Part shown: in pieces, positions 25,201 to 32,786 of the stretch
How the letters are laid out: the number at the start of each line of letters is the position of its first letter
Numbering within the stretch: position 1 is the stretch's first letter
Assembly: GCF_000308795.1 (NCBI RefSeq)
Contig: NZ_BAGK01000173.1
Span: forward strand, 1 to 33,525
DNA length: 33,525 nucleotides
Origin: Nocardia thailandica NBRC 100428
Lineage (GTDB): Bacteria > Actinomycetota > Actinomycetes > Mycobacteriales > Mycobacteriaceae
Reading direction: 5' to 3'
The notes under the pieces: model-generated
The model's database searches: none
What the model saw: only the letters and a program-made list of their open reading frames with translations
What the model was told of the DNA's origin: nothing
Program-made: the position numbers and the translations under genes

Positions 25201-26890
25201 GCGTCAGGAACATCACCGCGTCGAGCGCCGGCACATCGACGCCTTCGGACAGGCAGCGCGCGTTCGTCAGCACCCGGCACACATCCGGGTCAGCCTCGGC
25301 CTTGAGCCAGTCGAGGTGCTTGTTGCGCTCGTGGATGCCCATCCCGCCGTCGACGTGGGCCGCTTCCACGCGCAGGCTGTTCGAGCCGGCGCGGGCATCG
25401 TCCTGCAGTGCCCGGTCAATAAGGGCAGGGAACGCGGCCGAAGCCGCCTTCGACGACCGGATGTCTTTCGCGAAGGCCACCGCGCGCCGCATCGGCGTGC
25501 GGTCACCGGCGGTCCCGATCTCAGGGCCGAAGTTTTTCGCGAGGCCGTTCCAGCAGCCGAGGATCTTCGACGCGTCGCCGAGCTGGATCTCGCCGGACTC
25601 CGCCATCGCCTTCTGGAAGTGCGCGGCGACGTACTCCTCCTCGACGCTGAGCACGAGCACCTTGTAGTCGGTCAGCAAGCCCTTCTCGACGGCCTCGCCG
25701 AAGCCGAGACGGTGCAGCTCTGGTCCGAACTGGTCCTCCCGGTTCATGTCCGCGAGCACGGCGTCGTTCTCGATCGCCTTCTTCGTGACGGCGTCGTCGA
25801 AGACCTTCGGCGTCGCGGTCATGTACAGCCGTTTGGACGCTTGGATGAATCGGTTGTCGTGGACCTTGACGAAATGCGACTCGTCCTGCCCGGCCAGCGT
25901 CACCCCCGTGGTGCGGTGCGCCTCGTCGCAGATCACCAGGTCGAAGTCGCCGAGGCCGAGCAGCTGCGCCTGCGAGATGACGTCGATCGACTGGTAGGTG
26001 GAGAACACTACCGTCATCCGGTCCGCGGCCTCCGTCCCGCCGTTCACGCGCTTCACCAGCGTCTGCGCGTCCGTCGTCGCCGGCTCGGTGAGGTCGATCG
26101 TCGAGATGTCGCCCGTGTCGGCCGTGCTGGTGCGGCGACCCACGCGCACGTCCGAGCACACCGCGAACGGCCGGATATCCACCTCCGACTGGGCCATCCA
26201 CTCCCGCAGCGTCTGCGAGAGCAGCTGGATCGAGGGCACCAGGAACAGCACGCGGCCGCCCGTGCCGACGAGATCTTCGGCGATCTTGAGGGAGGTGAAG
26301 GTCTTTCCGGTGCCGCAGGCCATGATCAGCTTGCCGCGGTCTTGCTCGGCGAGCCCTCGCCGCACCGCATCGATGGCGGTCTTCTGATACGGGTGTGGCT
26401 GTTTCTTCGTCGCCAGTTCGACTGCGTCGGGCTTCGACCACGAGTACCGGGACCAGTCGACGCGCGCGTCGTCCAGGCAGGAGATGTCGACCCGCTGGGC
26501 GACCCCCTCGAGCGTCTCCTCGGCGTTCCCGGACCAGCCGGCGGCGGTGTCGAAGACGTAGCGCTCAGTCCACTCGCTCTTGGCCGAGGCCGAGATGAAC
26601 GAGTCGATGTCAGCCTTGGAGACCTTGTGGTCGGCGGCGTAGAACTTGCACTGGATCGCCGCCAGGCCCTGGCCGTCGCGGCGCTGGGCGACCAGATCGA
26701 TGCCGGTGTCGGTGCGGTGGCCGCGGCCCGGCCACTCGGACCACAACCACACGTCCTCGAAACGAGCTGTCCACTCGGGCTCGTTCAGCAGATACGCCTT
26801 GATCAGCCGCTCGAACTTGTCGCCCTTGTCGCGCTCGTCGAGAGCGCTGGAGCGGAGTTCGTCGAGGAGTTCATGGATCGTCACCGGCAC
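22103..26890 (-). CDS. Type ISP-like single-chain restriction-modification enzyme
   Basis: About 1595 residues from GTG 26890 (frame open to ATG 26941). All functions lie in one chain, in the order known for LlaGI/LlaBIII. The Mrr-like PD-(D/E)XK nuclease has TDTGIDLVAQ and AAIQCKFY near 62-82. The SF2 translocase has Walker A ACGTGKTFTS at about 192, DEAH at about 322, and QSVGRVMRL later. A coupler follows. The N6-adenine methyltransferase has DPFTGTGTFLVRLL at about 890 and NPPYRNS at about 996. The C-terminal part is a target-recognition domain. Family members cut unmodified phage DNA after translocation and protect the host by one-strand methylation. Key motifs are intact with no frameshift. 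GTG 26890 is preferred because GGAAG lies upstream. Confidence 0.92.
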   Translation of the reverse strand: MPVTIHELLDELRSSALDERDKGDKFERLIKAYLLNEPEWTARFEDVWLWSEWPGRGHRTDTGIDLVAQRRDGQGLAAIQCKFYAADHKVSKADIDSFISASAKSEWTERYVFDTAAGWSGNAEETLEGVAQRVDISCLDDARVDWSRYSWSKPDAVELATKKQPHPYQKTAIDAVRRGLAEQDRGKLIMACGTGKTFTSLKIAEDLVGTGGRVLFLVPSIQLLSQTLREWMAQSEVDIRPFAVCSDVRVGRRTSTADTGDISTIDLTEPATTDAQTLVKRVNGGTEAADRMTVVFSTYQSIDVISQAQLLGLGDFDLVICDEAHRTTGVTLAGQDESHFVKVHDNRFIQASKRLYMTATPKVFDDAVTKKAIENDAVLADMNREDQFGPELHRLGFGEAVEKGLLTDYKVLVLSVEEEYVAAHFQKAMAESGEIQLGDASKILGCWNGLAKNFGPEIGTAGDRTPMRRAVAFAKDIRSSKAASAAFPALIDRALQDDARAGSNSLRVEAAHVDGGMGIHERNKHLDWLKAEADPDVCRVLTNARCLSEGVDVPALDAVMFLTPRGSQVDVVQSVGRVMRLDPTGRKKLGYIILPVVVPSGIPPEEALKDNQRYKVVWQVLQALRSHDDRFHAMVNSIELNKRRPDQLPIIDATPRPPSDDTDSSGGGVNKSGDQQLTLDYGFEGFRDAMYARIVKKVGERKYWDTWAKEVADIAQQHVTRINGLLNDPESPQAVEFDKFLTGLRESLNGSITETDAVDMLAQHLVTRPIFEALFEGYAFAETNPVAQIMERMLASLDEHPLSAENAPLESFYDSVRRRVAGVDNAEGKQKILIELYDKFFTVAFKKTVDKLGIVYTPVEIVDFILRSADDVLRQEFGQGLTDEGVHILDPFTGTGTFLVRLLQSGLIKPHDLARKYANELHANEILLLAYYIATVNIETTYADLAGEQTEFPGLVLTDTFQSWEPDDTPDLGMFVENNERLQKLKELPITVIIGNPPYRNSQTSANDDNANERYEALDGAIRDAYGSRSAAKSTRTLYDSYIRAIKWAEQRLGQRGIVAYVTNGSFLETRTTDGMRKALLDEFTSIYVFNLLGNQRAADWRRQGGKVFGSGSQTTVAVVLLVKNPKKHGSGVLLYAEVGDDLTAELKFARLNELTSVMKAELSTIEPDPDGSWISLSTQGFDTWIPLGGEAGSIATEISNGLGTSRDAWVYNFGQERIEAAMRRSNAAYERALAGERTNDPRDIKWSSSLETLLKRKAELAFDDRAPLVANYRPFQLSLLYPDLAWLHRPRILREFFPSGVGNLGYYVTAAGATKSFATLAVSTVPDLNFWGSEGGQFVPRWRYEKAGGAEMLDLGDDDDLVDGYRKIDNITDGALTRFQAEYPSVTITKDDIFFYVYGVLHSPEYRGTYASDLKKMLPRIPFVQDFVGFAIAGRRLIELHLDYEKQQPYPLDGLDVVTKGDPYDFFAVGGKKMRFGGTAKQKDLATIHYNERITVSGIPEDAYRYMLGSRSAIEWIIDRYYVKTDKASGIVNDPNDWSREVGDPRYILDLLARIVTVSVETMKIVDALPALDIRKTEREEGTRRWQEVRVADQ

Positions 26891-27103
26891 GGACGACAGT
26901 CTTCCAGGCCGTCTGGTGCCTCCGGAGATCAACACCGACATTCGTGTGGAACCGGGCGGAGCGTCCGCGTGGCCCCCGCGTCAGCGCGAGAACAGAACTC
27001 GTCGGCCTGCTCCGGCGTCCCCAGTTGCCCCGCGACGCCCGGCTCGTCATCGTGGAGTGATCGCACCATGTCCAGGTGCGGCCGCACGAGGAGGGAGCCC
27101 GGG

Positions 27104-27307
27104 ATGATCGTGGAGGTCGACGGGGAGACGTTCGAAGTCCGGTCCAACGCGGACGGCAGCACGGACGACGCCTGGCTCAGCGGCCCCAACGACGGGTACG
27201 GCTTCTCGACCGGCGGGGCAACGGCCTCCGCCGACCGGCACCGCGCGCGCATCCGGCAGTTCTTGTCCATGGTCGACCCACGGACCGGATACATCGAGGA
27301 GAGATAG
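27104..27307 (+). CDS. small conserved-looking hypothetical protein
   Basis: A 67-residue protein from ATG 27104 behind a strong AGGAGGGA. The sequence begins MIVEVDGETFEVRSNADGST and includes WLSGPNDGYGFSTGGA and IRQFLSMVDPRTGYIEE. From memory, short proteins with the SGPN-x-GYGF pattern and this terminal DP-x-TGYI are common in streptomycetes and relatives, with no known function. It is divergent from the restriction gene and stands alone. It is acidic and soluble, without a signal or membrane segment. Confidence 0.7.
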   Translation: MIVEVDGETFEVRSNADGSTDDAWLSGPNDGYGFSTGGATASADRHRARIRQFLSMVDPRTGYIEER

Positions 27308-27341
27308 GTCCCGTGCGGGCGCGCAGGCGGCCGAGTCCCTG

Positions 27342-27771
27342 TCACCGCCCCTCAGCCTCGCGCCGGATGCAGTCGGCCTCCTCCGCGGCGTCCATGGCCC
27401 CGGAGTCGCGGAGCACGCCCCAGTAGCGCCGCCGCTCGGCGAACAGGCGCTCGACGCCGTCGGGCAGCGCGACCGGTTCCTCGTCGAAGAGGTGGTCCCG
27501 GACGACGGCCAGATCTTCCTCGCGGTCGCGGACGATCCGCCTCGACCTCACGGCGAACGCGGCCTTCTCGATCACCACGAGCCGCAGTCCGTGCTCGGGG
27601 ATCAGCGCGCGCTTGCGCTCGTCGTAGACCCGGCGCTGCTCGCCGCGGCCGCGCGGGAGACGGGTCGCCGCGGAGCCAGTCGAACGTCGCCTGGCGCTGG
27701 CTCTTCTGACCGAGGGCCTCGTCGCAGAGGTCCAGCACGTAGTGCTCGTCCGATCCCTCGCGTCGACTCAT
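27342..27771 (-). pseudogene. broken hypothetical gene (internal deletion and frameshift)
   Basis: The N-terminal part starts at ATG 27771: MSRREGSDEHYVLDLCDEAL, then GQKSQRQATFDWLRGDPSP. Near 27660 the coherent sequence moves to another frame: RGRGEQRRVYDERKRALIPE, then HGLRLVVIEKAAFAVRSRRI, ending at 27342. From memory, intact relatives have about 40 more residues between these blocks (with a VDAYY and VVEY-type segment), so an internal deletion changed the frame. The C-terminal frame alone could be translated from GTG or ATG codons, but it lacks half the domain. The function of the family is unknown. Confidence 0.65.
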
Positions 27772-27835
27772 GGCGCTATCCTCGCAGGTACACGCCGCGC
27801 GGCGTGGGCGCTCGCGACGAATCAGGAACTTGGCG

Positions 27836-28572
27836 CTAACTCGGACCGATGTCCCACAAGGCCTGGCGACCGTCCGCCAACACAGTTCGATCGGCAAAGC
27901 GAGGCCCCAGGACTGGATCGAGGTCAAAGCCGTCGGCTCGGGCCCGGGTGACCAAGTGTTCGCGAAGTTCCGTCAGCAGCTTGCGACCAGTAGCGTCGAA
28001 GTGCGTCACGTGCATGGTGACGAGGACGAGTCGGCCATCATCGAGAACGAATCCGTCAACTATCCCGGCGTCGAGGAGATAGTCAGCCGGGCCCGCGTCG
28101 ATCAGAGGCATACCCGCATCGCCAATCACCACCCGAAACTCGGTGACAGTGTCGGGCCGCCCGGCCGGGCGATCCAGCGGACTGTCTCGTGGTCCACCCA
28201 GCCCGAGCTCGGCGACGGCCTCGCGTCCTCCGTCGGCACCATAAAGGTGACGAGGTGCGTCCATCCGGGCACGAAGGGCTCAGGGCGATCCCAGGCGTCG
28301 ATGCGCCTGTTGGCGGGGTCAGGGCGCGCAACCCACTGTGCCCCGGGGTGGTCCACCGACGACAGGTGAAAGATGTATCGCCCGCTCTCGTGGAATGAGA
28401 ACTTCGCCAGGTCCTTCCAAGTCCGGATCGCAGCGTAGACGTCGAGCTTGCCCTTGTTCGCCCACACACGAAAGATGCTCGAGCACTCTCCGGGGCGGCC
28501 GACCGCGAACCGCATAGCAGTGCGCTTGGTGACCCTGTCGAAGGTCACGATTGGCTCGCTGGCGGGCGTCAA
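27836..28572 (-). pseudogene. hypothetical gene split by a frameshift
   Basis: Two overlapping frames look like one protein. The first (from TTG 28572 or a nearby GTG) reads through FRVWANKGKLDVYAAIRTW and ends coherently at THLVTFMVPTEDAR near 28225. The second resumes at EAVAELGLGG and continues with TEFRVVIGDAG, then LVLVTMHVTHFDATGRKLLT, to a stop at 27836. The combined length is not a multiple of three, consistent with a one-base indel near 28220-28230. The product would be about 240 residues and unrecognised. A sequencing error cannot be excluded. It sits just inside the right end of the element. Confidence 0.55.
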
Positions 28573-28711
28573 TACACGGACAGTCGCCTGGGACCTATCC
28601 TCGGAAAGTCCGAAGACGAGCCCGCAGAGACCACGTCGTCGGCTGGCCTGGTGTTCCTGTCGCGCGGCACAGCACGAACGGTACTCGGTGCACTACCAAC
28701 TCTCCGCTGGG

Positions 28712-29575
28712 TCAATACTTCCGTCGAGGGGGACGCTGACAGCGTGGGCAGTAGTGCGAGGATCGGTTCATGAACGGCTCGCGCACGATGGCCGCGCCGC
28801 AGCGTGGACACGGTTGGCCCTCGCGTCCGTAGCAATGCAAAAGCCTGCTGAAGTAGCCCGACTCGCCGTTCACGTTGACATACAGCGCGTCGAACGAGGT
28901 GCCCCCGGCGTCCAGCGCGGACCGCATGACCGCCTCGACCTCGCCGAGCAGCCTGCGCACCGCCGGGCGGCTCAGCGAGGCCGCGATCCGGCCGCCGCGC
29001 AGACCCGCGCGCCACAGCGCCTCGTCGGCGTAGATGTTGCCGATCCCCGAGACCACGGTCTGGTCGAGCAGGACCCGCTTGATCTCGGTGTTGCGGGACC
29101 GGATCGCCGCCACGGCCGCCTCGGTGTCGAAACGGGGATCCAGCGGATCACGGCCGATGTGGGCCACGGTGTCGGGCACCTCGGTGCCGTCGACGGTGAC
29201 CAGGGGCGCCAGCGCCCAGCCGCCGAAGGTGCGCTGATCGACGAAGCGCAGCTCCCGGCCGTCGTCGAGGGTCGCGCGGATGTGCGCGTGCTTCTCCACC
29301 GGGGCGCCCGCGGGCTGCACCAGCATCTGCCCGCTCATCCCCAGGTGCACGACCAGGGCGGTGCCGGGCTCGTCGAAGGTCAGCCACAGGTATTTGCCGC
29401 GGCGCTCGGCGGCGTCGATGCGCCACCCGCTCAGCCGGGCGGCCAGATCGTCCGCGCCGAGGACGTGCCTGCGCACGGAACGGGGATGGGTGACGGTGAC
29501 CCGATCGATGGTCCGGCCGACCGCGTGACCGGCCAGGCCGCGCCGCACCACCTCGACCTCGGGAAGTTCGGGCAC
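28712..29575 (-). CDS. mutM: formamidopyrimidine-DNA glycosylase (chimeric 3' end)
   Basis: A 287-residue base-excision repair enzyme that removes 8-oxoguanine and other oxidised purines and nicks the site. GTG 29575 gives [14 protein letters not shown], with the catalytic Pro2 and Glu3 after Met removal. LGMSGQM and [12 protein letters not shown] are present. The C-terminal zinc finger is CPRC-x16-CPRC, followed by QRPPRRKY. The attR core lies at SGY (residues 239-241), so residues 242-287 come from the element if the insertion was simple. The displaced host tail is at 16420-16553. All catalytic and zinc residues remain, so the enzyme is probably active. It starts 3 bases after the rnc stop. 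Confidence 0.96.
   Translation of the reverse strand: MPELPEVEVVRRGLAGHAVGRTIDRVTVTHPRSVRRHVLGADDLAARLSGWRIDAAERRGKYLWLTFDEPGTALVVHLGMSGQMLVQPAGAPVEKHAHIRATLDDGRELRFVDQRTFGGWALAPLVTVDGTEVPDTVAHIGRDPLDPRFDTEAAVAAIRSRNTEIKRVLLDQTVVSGIGNIYADEALWRAGLRGGRIAASLSRPAVRRLLGEVEAVMRSALDAGGTSFDALYVNVNGESGYFSRLLHCYGREGQPCPRCGAAIVREPFMNRSSHYCPRCQRPPRRKY
28854..28863. repeat. attR core
   Basis: TAGCCCGACT, the partner of 16544-16553, inside the mutM coding sequence (minus-strand codons for SGY). Host DNA lies at higher coordinates; element DNA carrying the substitute mutM 3' end lies at lower coordinates. Confidence 0.82.
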
Positions 29576-29578
29576 GGC

Positions 29579-30334
29579 TCAGGCGGTTTCCCGCGCGCCC
29601 GAACGGGCGGGGTCCTCGGCCTCGGCGGTGAGCGCCTGGTAGGCCGCGCCGGCCGCCTGCTGCTCGGCCACCTTCTTCGACCGACCGACGCCCGTGCCGT
29701 AGGCCCGGCCGGCGATCATGGTGGTCGCGGTGAACTCCTTGTTGTGATCGGGGCCCGTCGAGGTGATCTCGTAGGAGGGCACACCGAGATTCCGCTCGGC
29801 GGTGAGTTCCTGCAGACTGGTCTTCCAGTCCAGGCCCGCGCCCATGCGGGGACCACGTTCGAGCAGGTCGGCGAACAGGCGCAGCACCACGCTGCGGGCC
29901 ACGTCGATGCCGTGCTCGAGATGGACGGCGCCCAGCAGCGACTCCATGCCGTCGGCGAGGATGCTCGGCTTGTCCCGGCCGCCGGTGAGCTCTTCGCCCT
30001 TGCCCAGCAGCAGGTGCTTGCCCAGCCCGCCGTCACCGAGCCCTCGCGCGACCTCGGCCAGGGCGTACATGTTGACCACGCTGGCGCGCAGCTTGGCCAG
30101 CTCGCCCTCGGACTTGTCCGGGTGCTCGGTGTACAGGCGCTCGGTGATGCTCAGGCCGAGCACCGAATCGCCGAGGAACTCCAGGCGCTCGTTGGTCGGC
30201 AGCCCACCGTTCTCGTAGGCGTACGACCGGTGCGTCAGCGCAAGGCGCAGCAGCTCCGGTCGTACGTCGACCCCGAGGGCAGCCAGCAGGCTCGCGTGGT
30301 CGGGCGAGCCTGCTTCGTCGGTGCTCGCTGTCAC
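29579..30334 (-). CDS. rnc: ribonuclease III
   Basis: A 251-residue double-strand-specific endoribonuclease for rRNA and mRNA processing. The signature NERLEFLGDSVLGLSITE lies near 60-77, with a second acidic site (DGMESLLGAVHLEHG) further on. The C-terminal dsRNA-binding domain has DWKTSLQELTAERNLGVPSY and GVGRSKKVAEQQAAGAAYQA. I prefer GTG 30334 (MTASTDEAGS); TTG and longer starts are open up to 30403, but those overlap rpmF. The order rpmF, rnc, mutM is standard in actinobacteria and suggests one transcript. Confidence 0.95.
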   Translation of the reverse strand: MTASTDEAGSPDHASLLAALGVDVRPELLRLALTHRSYAYENGGLPTNERLEFLGDSVLGLSITERLYTEHPDKSEGELAKLRASVVNMYALAEVARGLGDGGLGKHLLLGKGEELTGGRDKPSILADGMESLLGAVHLEHGIDVARSVVLRLFADLLERGPRMGAGLDWKTSLQELTAERNLGVPSYEITSTGPDHNKEFTATTMIAGRAYGTGVGRSKKVAEQQAAGAAYQALTAEAEDPARSGARETA

Positions 30335-30351
30335 GACATCGTCAGACAAGG

Positions 30352-30534
30352 TCAGACGGCGGCGGTGACCTGACGGCCCTTGTAGGTGCCGCAGGACGGG
30401 CACGCGATGTGCGGCAGGGTCTTCTCACCGCAGGCACGGTTCGGGCAGGTGACCAGGGTCGGCGCGGTGGCCTTCCACTGGCTGCGCCGCGACCGGGTGT
30501 TGGAACGGGACATCCGGCGCTTGGGAACAGCCAC
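30352..30534 (-). CDS. rpmF: 50S ribosomal protein L32
   Basis: A 60-residue basic ribosomal protein: [20 protein letters not shown], then the four-cysteine zinc ribbon in CPNRACGEK and [13 protein letters not shown]. This is the zinc-binding (C+) form. It starts at GTG 30534, 2 bases after the DUF177 stop, so translation is likely coupled, as in many bacteria where the YceD-like gene precedes rpmF. Confidence 0.97.
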   Translation of the reverse strand: MAVPKRRMSRSNTRSRRSQWKATAPTLVTCPNRACGEKTLPHIACPSCGTYKGRQVTAAV

Positions 30535-30536
30535 GG

Positions 30537-31223
30537 TTACTTCTCCTCAGGTGTTTCACCGGCCACATCGGCAGCGTCTGCCTCGTGCGCGGTTCGGGTG
30601 GGGGTGGCACCGTCGGCGGTGGCGCCGGAGGTGCTGCCGGGCGATCCGGGGACGAAATTCGCCAGCCCGGCCCAGCGGGGGTCCAGTATCTCATGCCCGT
30701 GATCGGAACCCGCAATCGCCATCCGCACACCGCACTCCGGGCACAGGCCCGCGCAGTCCGGCGTACACAGCGGCTGCAGCGGGAGCTCCAGGCCGATGGC
30801 GTCGAGGATGACCGGCTCGAGGTCGATGAGGTCGTCGACCATGCGGTAGACCTCGTCGTCCTCGGTCGTCTGCTCGGTGGTGCTGTCCGGATACGCGAAC
30901 AGCTCCGTCAGACGCAGTTCGACCCGATCGGTGAACGGTTCGAGGCAGCGCGAGCACTCCCCCTCCGTCGGCGCGGACACCGTGCCGGTGACCAGCACGC
31001 CCTCCGAGACCGCCTGCAGCTGCAGGTCGAGATCCACCGCGGCACCGGCCGGGATGGCGATCAGGTCGAGACCCATCCGCTCGTCGGTGGTGACGGTGCG
31101 ACGCAACTCCCGCAGCGTGCCCGGCCTGCGGCCGAGACTGCGGACGTCCAGCACGAAACCCGCGTCCGGCACCGGCGCGGAGGCCGAGCGGGGACGCGAA
31201 GACGAACCGGAACCGGCGGACAT
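30537..31223 (-). CDS. DUF177 (YceD-like) protein
   Basis: About 228 residues from ATG 31223. The DUF177 features are the [20 protein letters not shown] motif (about 90-110) and the C-terminal [13 protein letters not shown], which form a likely metal site. YceD proteins are linked to rRNA precursor processing and are nearly always next to rpmF, as here. The frame is open to 31424, but that part lies in the repeat-rich spacer and is not protein-like. GTG 31238 is another possible start. The C-terminal 25 residues are Thr/Ala/Pro-rich and disordered. Confidence 0.9.
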   Translation of the reverse strand: MSAGSGSSSRPRSASAPVPDAGFVLDVRSLGRRPGTLRELRRTVTTDERMGLDLIAIPAGAAVDLDLQLQAVSEGVLVTGTVSAPTEGECSRCLEPFTDRVELRLTELFAYPDSTTEQTTEDDEVYRMVDDLIDLEPVILDAIGLELPLQPLCTPDCAGLCPECGVRMAIAGSDHGHEILDPRWAGLANFVPGSPGSTSGATADGATPTRTAHEADAADVAGETPEEK

Positions 31224-31308
31224 CGCGAAGTCACTCACTTTCGAACGGGGGAAGGGCAACCACACGATAGTAATGGAGCGCCGGGGCGCTCGAGTCGCGG
31301 CCCCTGGT

Positions 31309-31376
31309 GTCCCGTCGAACGGCGGCCCGAGACCCGCTCCTGCGTCGCCTCGTCCCGGGCCGCCGTTCGACGGGAC
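31309..31376. repeat. long inverted repeat (25-bp arms)
   Basis: Arms at 31309-31333 and 31352-31376 are reverse complements with one mismatch in 25 positions, around an 18-nt loop. It lies between sepIVA and DUF177, upstream of the latter's start. It could be a terminator for the sepIVA transcript or a dispersed palindromic element. Confidence 0.8.
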
Positions 31377-31381
31377 GGCCG

Positions 31382-31838
31382 CGACGCTCGCTTCGCTCGC
31401 CGGCCTCCTCGAGGTCGGCCGCACGTGGCGCGGCGGACGGCCCGGCGGACTCGACCCCGACCCGAGAGCCGCAGGTCAGGCGCCCGGACCTCCGGCACGC
31501 CATACATCCGATCGCGCCCGACGACCCGTCCGACGCTCGCTTCGCTCGTCGGGGCGCTCGAGGCCGGCCACACGTGGTGCCACCGACGACCCGGCAGACT
31601 CGACCCGAAGGCCGCAGGTCAGGCGCGGCCGCCGGCCGAGCATCCCGGCACACCGCACATCCGGTCGCGCCCGGGGACCCGCCCGACACACGCTTCGCTC
31701 GGCCTAGCACTGGGGCCTACCGCACACGGTGCGACGACCGCGTCGGTGCGGACGCGACGCCGACCCGGGCGCGGCGGCTCAGGCGCGGCGGTCGGCCACG
31801 TACTCGGGTGCCCCGCGCATGCGGTCGCGGCCGCGGGC
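31382..31838. repeat. three degenerate ~150-bp tandem repeats carrying the sepIVA 3' end
   Basis: Units begin at 31382, 31531 and 31684. The first two share the exact 18-mer CGACGCTCGCTTCGCTCG; the third has CGACACACGCTTCGCTCG. Each unit ends with a version of the 3' end of the sepIVA-like gene. On the minus strand the gene encodes GRDRMRGAPEYVADRRA and a stop, unit two encodes GRDRMCGVPGCSAGGRA and a stop, and unit one encodes GRDRMYGVPEVRAPD. The units therefore arose by tandem duplication of the gene end plus spacer and then decayed. No gene is supported in 31240-31778. Confidence 0.78.
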
Positions 31839-32537
31839 GATGGTGCGGCGGGTCTCGGCCAGGGTCTGCTCGACATCGGCGAGGCGGGCGCCGAAGTCGT
31901 CCATCCGCTCGGCGATGTAGTCGTCGCATTCGGCGCGCAGGCGGTCGGCCTCGTCCTGGGCGGTGTCGATGAGCCGGGCCGATTCGGCGTGCGCGGCGCG
32001 CACCACCTCGGCCTGCGACACGAGGCGGGCCTGCTCGGCCTTGCCGTCGGCGACCGAGCGGGCGTAGTCGGCCTTGCCCGCCTCGATGGTCGCCTCGGCG
32101 TCGGCGGTGGCCCGGCCCGTCACCTCGTCGTATTCGGCGTGCGCGTCGGCGACGATGCGATCGGACTCGGCCTGGGCGGCGGCGACGAGGCGGTCGGCGT
32201 GCGCGGTGGCCTCGGCGACCATGCGGTCGGCGTGCGCCTTGGCGTCGGCCAGCAGGCGGTCGGCCTCCGCGCGGGCGGTCTCGACGGTGGTGCGGGCCTG
32301 CTCGTCGGCCGCGGTCACGGTGGCCTCGGCGCCGGTGCGGGCGTCGGTGACGATCTTGTCGCGGTGATCGAGCACGTCCTGGGCGTCATCGAGCTCGCCG
32401 GGCAGCGCGTCGCGGACGTCGTCGAGCAGTTCGAGGACGTCACCGCGCGGGACGATGCAGCTGCGGGTCGGCGGGATGCCACGCGCCTCTTCGACGATGG
32501 CGACCAGTTCGTCGAGTGCTTCGAATACGCGATACAT
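31779..32537 (-). CDS. sepIVA: SepIVA/DivIVA-type coiled-coil protein
   Basis: A 252-residue protein from ATG 32537 behind GGAGGG. The N-terminus, MYRVFEALDELVAIVEEARG then PPTRSCIVPRGDVLELLDDV, matches the conserved start of SepIVA. The rest is a long coiled coil with Ala-Asp/Glu-rich heptads (AHADRMVAEATAHADRLVAA). In mycobacteria SepIVA is a DivIVA-family septation factor essential for cell division and growth placement. The gene position, between coaD and DUF177/rpmF, agrees with that assignment. Its last 20 codons are the parent of the degraded copies downstream. Confidence 0.88.
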   Translation of the reverse strand: MYRVFEALDELVAIVEEARGIPPTRSCIVPRGDVLELLDDVRDALPGELDDAQDVLDHRDKIVTDARTGAEATVTAADEQARTTVETARAEADRLLADAKAHADRMVAEATAHADRLVAAAQAESDRIVADAHAEYDEVTGRATADAEATIEAGKADYARSVADGKAEQARLVSQAEVVRAAHAESARLIDTAQDEADRLRAECDDYIAERMDDFGARLADVEQTLAETRRTIARGRDRMRGAPEYVADRRA

Positions 32538-32639
32538 GCTCTCTACCCTCCTGCGGCCTCACGCCGAACCTACTACCGCTTCCGGCCCAGTGTGCCCGTC
32601 ATCACCGGCTCGGACGAGTGTCCGGGCGGTGTGTCGCGG

Positions 32640-32687
32640 TTGTGTCTTACATCCCACACAAAACAAGTGGAGCACTTCTCTCCACTT
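32640..32687. promoter_or_regulatory. two inverted repeats in the sepIVA/GtrA divergent region
   Basis: TTGTGT-N10-ACACAA at 32640-32661 and AAGTGGAG-N7-CTCCACTT at 32665-32687 are adjacent perfect inverted repeats in the 249-bp gap between divergent genes. They look like regulator binding sites. TACCAT at 32692-32697 could be a -10 for the rightward gene. Otherwise I see nothing in this gap. Confidence 0.4.
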
Positions 32688-32786
32688 CGGCTACCATCAG
32701 TGGGCACGACATCGTTGTCGCCGGGAAGGTGCTGCCCCTCGCCTGCGTTGCACCTCTCGACGCGCAAGCTCGAATCGGAGTCGACC

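Larger units (their letters stand above)
16544..28863. mobile_element. serine-integrase element integrated in mutM
   Basis: About 12.3 kb bounded by the shared 10-mer TAGCCCGACT, within mutM at both ends. Contents: large serine integrase beside the left end, two small helix-turn-helix proteins, a putative XRE-like repressor, a TIR plus nuclease-like pair, a structured non-coding stretch, a Type ISP-like restriction-modification enzyme, a small protein and two broken genes. I see no phage structural genes, conjugation genes or replication protein, so it is a genomic island or a degenerate integrative element or prophage. The mutM reading frame is restored at the right end by element-derived sequence. 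Confidence 0.88.

Noticed and set aside
24737..27307. Long open frame on the plus strand opposite the restriction enzyme (856 codons)
   Set aside because: Antisense shadow of a high-GC gene. Composition is Arg/Gly/Val/Asp-rich with no domain. Only the last 67 codons (27104-27307), which have their own binding site, are kept as a gene.
27342..27578. Separate intact 78-residue gene
   Set aside because: It is the C-terminal half of a larger family whose N-terminal half lies just upstream in another frame, so it is better read as part of a pseudogene.
16544..28863. Complete prophage
   Set aside because: No capsid, portal, terminase, tail or lysis genes can be recognised; only integration, regulation and cargo genes are visible.
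31382..31701. Possible CRISPR array (recurrent CGCTTCGCTCG cores)
   Set aside because: Only three cores spaced about 150 bp apart, with homologous rather than unique spacers and no cas genes.
31231..31710. 159-codon minus-strand frame in the sepIVA/DUF177 spacer
   Set aside because: It reads through the degenerate tandem repeats; its apparent internal protein repeats are just those DNA repeats in another frame.
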